From positions 11,402,910 to 11,466,909 of the forward strand of contig NC_089724.1 of the NCBI RefSeq assembly GCF_035083965.1: DNA of 64,000 nt, written 5' to 3'. Source of the stretch: Branchiostoma lanceolatum. Taxonomy: Eukaryota > Chordata > Leptocardii > Amphioxiformes > Branchiostomatidae. The notes below the pieces were generated by a model that was not told the origin of the DNA, ran no database searches, and worked only from the letters and a program-made list of their open reading frames with translations. Of this stretch, positions 60,141 through 64,000 are shown piece after piece; position 1 is the first letter of the stretch; each line of letters starts with the position of its first letter. Made by a program: the position numbers and the translations under genes.

Positions 60141-61719
60141 GTACATCCATGGGCAGATATGTTAACCCGCATTTGCTGATTAACGTTACAGCAGGCTGTG
60201 CAATGTAAAAATGACGACCTTTCGTACTGGAAATGCCATTTGCTCTCTAACGCATTTGATACATACATGTCACATTGCCAAAGGGTACAGCAGATGCATT
60301 TTCTGTAGTTAAGGTGAGGTGGTGCTATATTTGACTGGCTCCTGCACACGTGCACGGTGGAAATCAATGGCGGAAGAACATTATGCCGGAAGTCTTAAAC
60401 GACAGTTTTTATTTACTGAAAATACAGTATTGTGTGCTAGACCCCATTGTGATGTTAAAATTAGCTTCAAACAGATTTCCAAGAACTTACGGGAGCAGCA
60501 TTTGAATGTGTAACAGACGTCAAAGATCCTATCACCTGTAGACATGGATAGTTGCTCGTGACACAGTCTGTTTACAGGCCCTGCAGAAACGCCCTGATCT
60601 CCCGGGAGACTCCGGGATAATTTAGCGCGAAGTAATCTGTTCTGATCTGCTGTTTAATTGCTTGTGTAACTCTTGCCTGTGTAACGAGACACCAACATGC
60701 CAGTGGGCACGGTGACTGCCATTTGATGAACACTGTCGATATCTGTCCTCAGAAGAACCGTTATGTTACCGTGGACAGCATTAATGTTTAACTGGTAAAA
60801 CAAGCAAACTTCGGGCAGTAACAATCTCTATACTAAACGCAGGAGCTACATATCTTTATGTTTAGTTTTGATTAGTGCTGAAAACCATACCATCAAAATG
60901 ATCAAAGACTGTTTCATAAGCGTTGTCTTGAGGGATTAATCTTTCCAGAAGGTTTGTAACCGTATAAGAATCGATTGGTTTTCTGTCATTAAACATTTCC
61001 ACGTTAGAACTGATATAGTTTATCATTTTACTACCGTTCTTGTTGTTCACCACGCATTATTAGTCATGAGATAGAGCATTTTATATCTATTTTTACATAG
61101 AAATAAACAATACAACTCATATGTGTCATAACTATACCTCCAGTCTCGAAAGGTTTGTACTAACGTTACACATTAAGCTTATCTTAAAGAGCTACATGTA
61201 GATTTATCTGAGAATGCCAGGTTGTCATTTTGTATCCGACCGATCGTACCTCTGCCAATCAGCAATACCTAGCTTTTAGCGTATTCTGATCTGCTCCAAC
61301 TGATGCATTTCAGTCCCGTTTGAAAACTTCAGCATGATACATTTGTGCGTATTCTCCAAGCAGAGTTTTCGATCGGAGACCAGAAGTGGTCGCGATTTTT
61401 AACGTTTCTTTCCTCGGAGAATGATTTTCGTGTGCTTCTTGTTTGCTTTGTTTTGACATGGTTCTCTCGTCGTTACGAAAATCGATGGTCTGTTTGATAG
61501 CGGAAAGGTAGTTCACTAGATAAGTAGGACAGGGCCGCGTAATGCGATATTAATTGATGACATAATCCCGACTACGAGACTCCATGTAACTACCCGTTTT
61601 CAGTAACGATTTTACCATTCAGGATGCTATTAATGCTTGTTTTGTTGTGACCTGTACTTAGCCCAGTGTGGTAAAAATGTGCAATAAATGTCTTCATTCA
61701 TAAATTAATTTGAATCTCT
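60141..61719. other. Intergenic DNA, no gene seen
   Basis: No supported exon. The stretch GTGCAATAAATGTCTTCATTC at about 61679 resembles a LINE 3' terminus but is too short to assign. Confidence 0.35.
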
Positions 61720-63260
61720 GCACTGTCTGTATAAACCCCGAGGATTAAATTGAGTCTTCCGCATATTGGGAAACTTTAATTTCGGGGCCATACATCATTA
61801 GTCCCTTTATAGTTCTGTTAGACCTAATTTTCCTAGCTAATAATTCTACACATAATATAAACAAGTGTGGTGAGAGCGGACATCCCTGGCGAACACCACG
61901 GGATAACGGAAAAGGGGTTCAAATAAACCCATTATTTATCACTTTGCTTGTAATATTCCTATAAAGGACGGAACTTCATAAACGATACAACAAATCCAAA
62001 ATACTTCAAGGTTTTTAGCATGTAGTCCCATCTAAGCTTGTCAAACGCTTTTTCAAAATCAGCTTTAAAAATCATTCCGGATCCGGGTATATTTTTGTTA
62101 TCATAGTATTGAATTATTTCAAGAATTTGAGGGATATTTCCTCCAATAAATCTATTCTTTAAGAACCCACTTGGATCTTTATCAATCAAATCACCAATTA
62201 CATTTCTTATGCTAAGTAACATAACTTTTGACAAAATGAGTACATCACAGCACAATAGCGATAACGGACGCCAGTTGGTAAGAAAGGTCGGATCTTTATA
62301 CTGGCCGTCTTCATTTTGTTTTTAGCAATAAAGTAAGAAGTCTTTCTCTCTGTGATCCAGATAACTCGCCTTTTTCATATGCATTGTGATTGTGCTTGAG
62401 GCATCTGTTCCGTCTACAATACGGTTTTGGATTTCTTTGCGTTTTCTTGAGACGAATGTAATCACATGTCCCAGGAAACAACATTTAAACGTATCCCATA
62501 TTGTCATCGGGTGAATTGAGCCATTGTTGAATTCATCTATAAACCTTTCGGTAGTATCAATGAATGTTTTGTCTTTCAGAAGTGATTGGTTAAATTTCCA
62601 AGAATATTTGCCGCGAGAGAAGTTTGCAGTTTGAATTGAGATAGAAATAAAGCTATGGTCTGATTTGAATCTACTTGCAATTTTTGCACTCGAAACAAGA
62701 ATAGGAAGCGGGAAAAGACCAAAAAGTAGTCCATACGACTGGCTTGTTGTCGTCTCCGCCATGTAAATCTTGCTGTCTCTGCATGTTTAAAACTCCAAAC
62801 ATCAACCAAGTCAGGTGCTGCTGACATTTCGGAAATTCTTTGTTGGGTACGTGGATTGTAGGTTCTCGGGTTACTGCCCGCCCTGTCAAGTCTAACATTT
62901 CGTACTGTATCAAAATTCCCTACAAGAATAATGTTGTCTCGACCGTCTCCCAAGTTTTTAATTGAATTTTCTACGTCATCAAAGAAAGTCGGACTGTCAG
63001 AATTCGGAGCATTCACATTTGCTCAGATACAGAACCTTGACTCATTTATGGTGATATCAACTGTTAACAGACGACCAGTCATATCCTTTTCAAAGTTATG
63101 GACATTATATTTCACCTTTTATTAAAAAATGTCATAACCCCTTTCTTATCACTTTCCCCATGGTTGAAAATGATAGAACCTCCCCATTCCTTAGCCCACA
63201 ACTCCTTGTCTTTAGGAGTTGAGTGTGTTTCTTGCATGCATATTTTGTCAAGGATTGTTA
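61720..63260 (-). mobile_element. Defective L1/Tx1-type LINE
   Basis: Minus-strand order: an endonuclease start (KICMQETHSTPKDKELW, about 63250-63140), endonuclease end motifs (FTWRRRQQASRMDYFLVF), a linker, then reverse-transcriptase motifs NWRPLSLL, GFLKNRFIGGNI and FEKAFDKLRWDYML. Further on come GVRQGCPLSPHLFIL and QYAEDS, where the usual YADD is YAED. Frame breaks, an internal deletion near 62300 and the missing C-terminal part and 3' UTR show it is dead. Endonuclease plus this reverse transcriptase fits the L1/Tx1 group. Confidence 0.85.
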
Positions 63261-64000
63261 AAACCTAAAGTCAGATGTTCTTGCATAACCTACATACACC
63301 AGTAGATGGACTTGTATTTGGTCATGTACTACATGTACCTCTCCCCGCTAATGCCAAACATACCCACTGTTTGTTAAGGAAAGTATAAGTTATCGTTATT
63401 ACTGTTGACGGCTGAATTTCTCTCACTCATAACCTTAAACTCACATTTAACATCTAATTTCAGTTTTCGTTTATGCTTGTCCTGGTTCCTTCGCTGGATA
63501 GAGTTACATTTACAACGACAATTTGGTCACTTAATCAACAGCACAACATTTATTTCGGCAGTTTCGCATCAATAATGCATCATGATAGATACTTTTTATT
63601 GGCCAATATAGTCGTTGACACAGGACGTTGCAGAGCTGTTGAGAAATTTCTCATTGGAAAACTGCAACGCTTTTATTGAGCCTTTACCAGGACCACTACT
63701 GCATCTTCCGATTAGTAGGAGAGGAAACGAAGGCACACCTTGTAACAGGTGTCGATTGAGGTACAGATCTGAAGACAAAAATGTTTTAAAAGTACAAACT
63801 GGACGGAATAATCCTGTTAGGGAGTAACGTCGCAAATATCGGTAAGCTTGGTCCCCAGAGAAGTGGCCAAATTTAGGTGCTAAGCAGATTAAGAACACGA
63901 TTTACTGGAGAGGACGTCATGGCTTAAGGATTAATGGATTAGACGCAGACGGATATCATCACTGACTATAGGTTTTGAGGCGTACGTCTTTCTTCATTGT
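63261..64000. other. Intergenic DNA to the window end, no gene seen
   Basis: Overlapping short frames at 63473-63898 on both strands have no recognisable domain. Confidence 0.35.

Noticed and set aside
1-64000. CRISPR arrays, bacterial operons, rRNA genes
   Set aside because: None seen; spliced genes, TATA promoters and LINE/SINE content show animal nuclear DNA.

Overview
The window looks like genomic DNA of a cephalochordate (lancelet, Branchiostoma type). Genes are split by short GT-AG introns in AT-rich DNA full of small repeats and LINE fragments. The content fits a lancelet: two calcitonin-type hormone precursors, a prokineticin-receptor-like GPCR, secreted three-finger proteins and a type I acyl-CoA thioesterase. 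The species assignment is an inference from gene content; no search was run.

Layout. 1-5.8 kb (+): two Ly6/uPAR three-finger genes in tandem, each probably GPI-anchored. 7.6-15.7 kb (-): calcitonin-type precursor A, with a mature-peptide exon, a propeptide exon and a distant TATA-driven non-coding first exon; its signal-peptide exon was not found. 22.5-25.2 kb (+): a complete four-exon prokineticin-receptor-like GPCR. 25.2-37 kb: no gene supported; a 151-bp tandem repeat, SINE and LINE pieces, a GC-rich block and one orphan TATA-plus-first-exon signal at 31.9 kb. 37-46.6 kb (+): calcitonin-type precursor B, with promoter and non-coding exon at 37.1 kb and coding exons at 42.7, 45.3 and 46.4 kb. 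48.2-49.2 kb: a fold-back structure built from a 45-bp repeat. 49.7-54.0 kb (-): a peroxisomal acyl-CoA thioesterase (C-terminal SKL) whose recognisable exons lack the nucleophile-elbow segment. 56.8-58.1 kb (-): a two-exon precursor of a 39-residue amidated peptide without cysteines; its family is unresolved. 58-64 kb: inverted repeats, a SINE and a damaged L1/Tx1-type LINE.

How it fits together. Three peptide-hormone precursors and one peptide-hormone GPCR lie within about 51 kb. The GPCR is a class A prokineticin-type receptor, so it is not expected to bind calcitonin-type peptides, which use class B receptors. The two calcitonin precursors share architecture: a non-coding first exon, then coding exons joined at phase-2 introns, the last carrying the mature peptide. 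That points to an old duplication. The third precursor is the least explained gene here and the best candidate for something undescribed.

No virus-like element was recognised.
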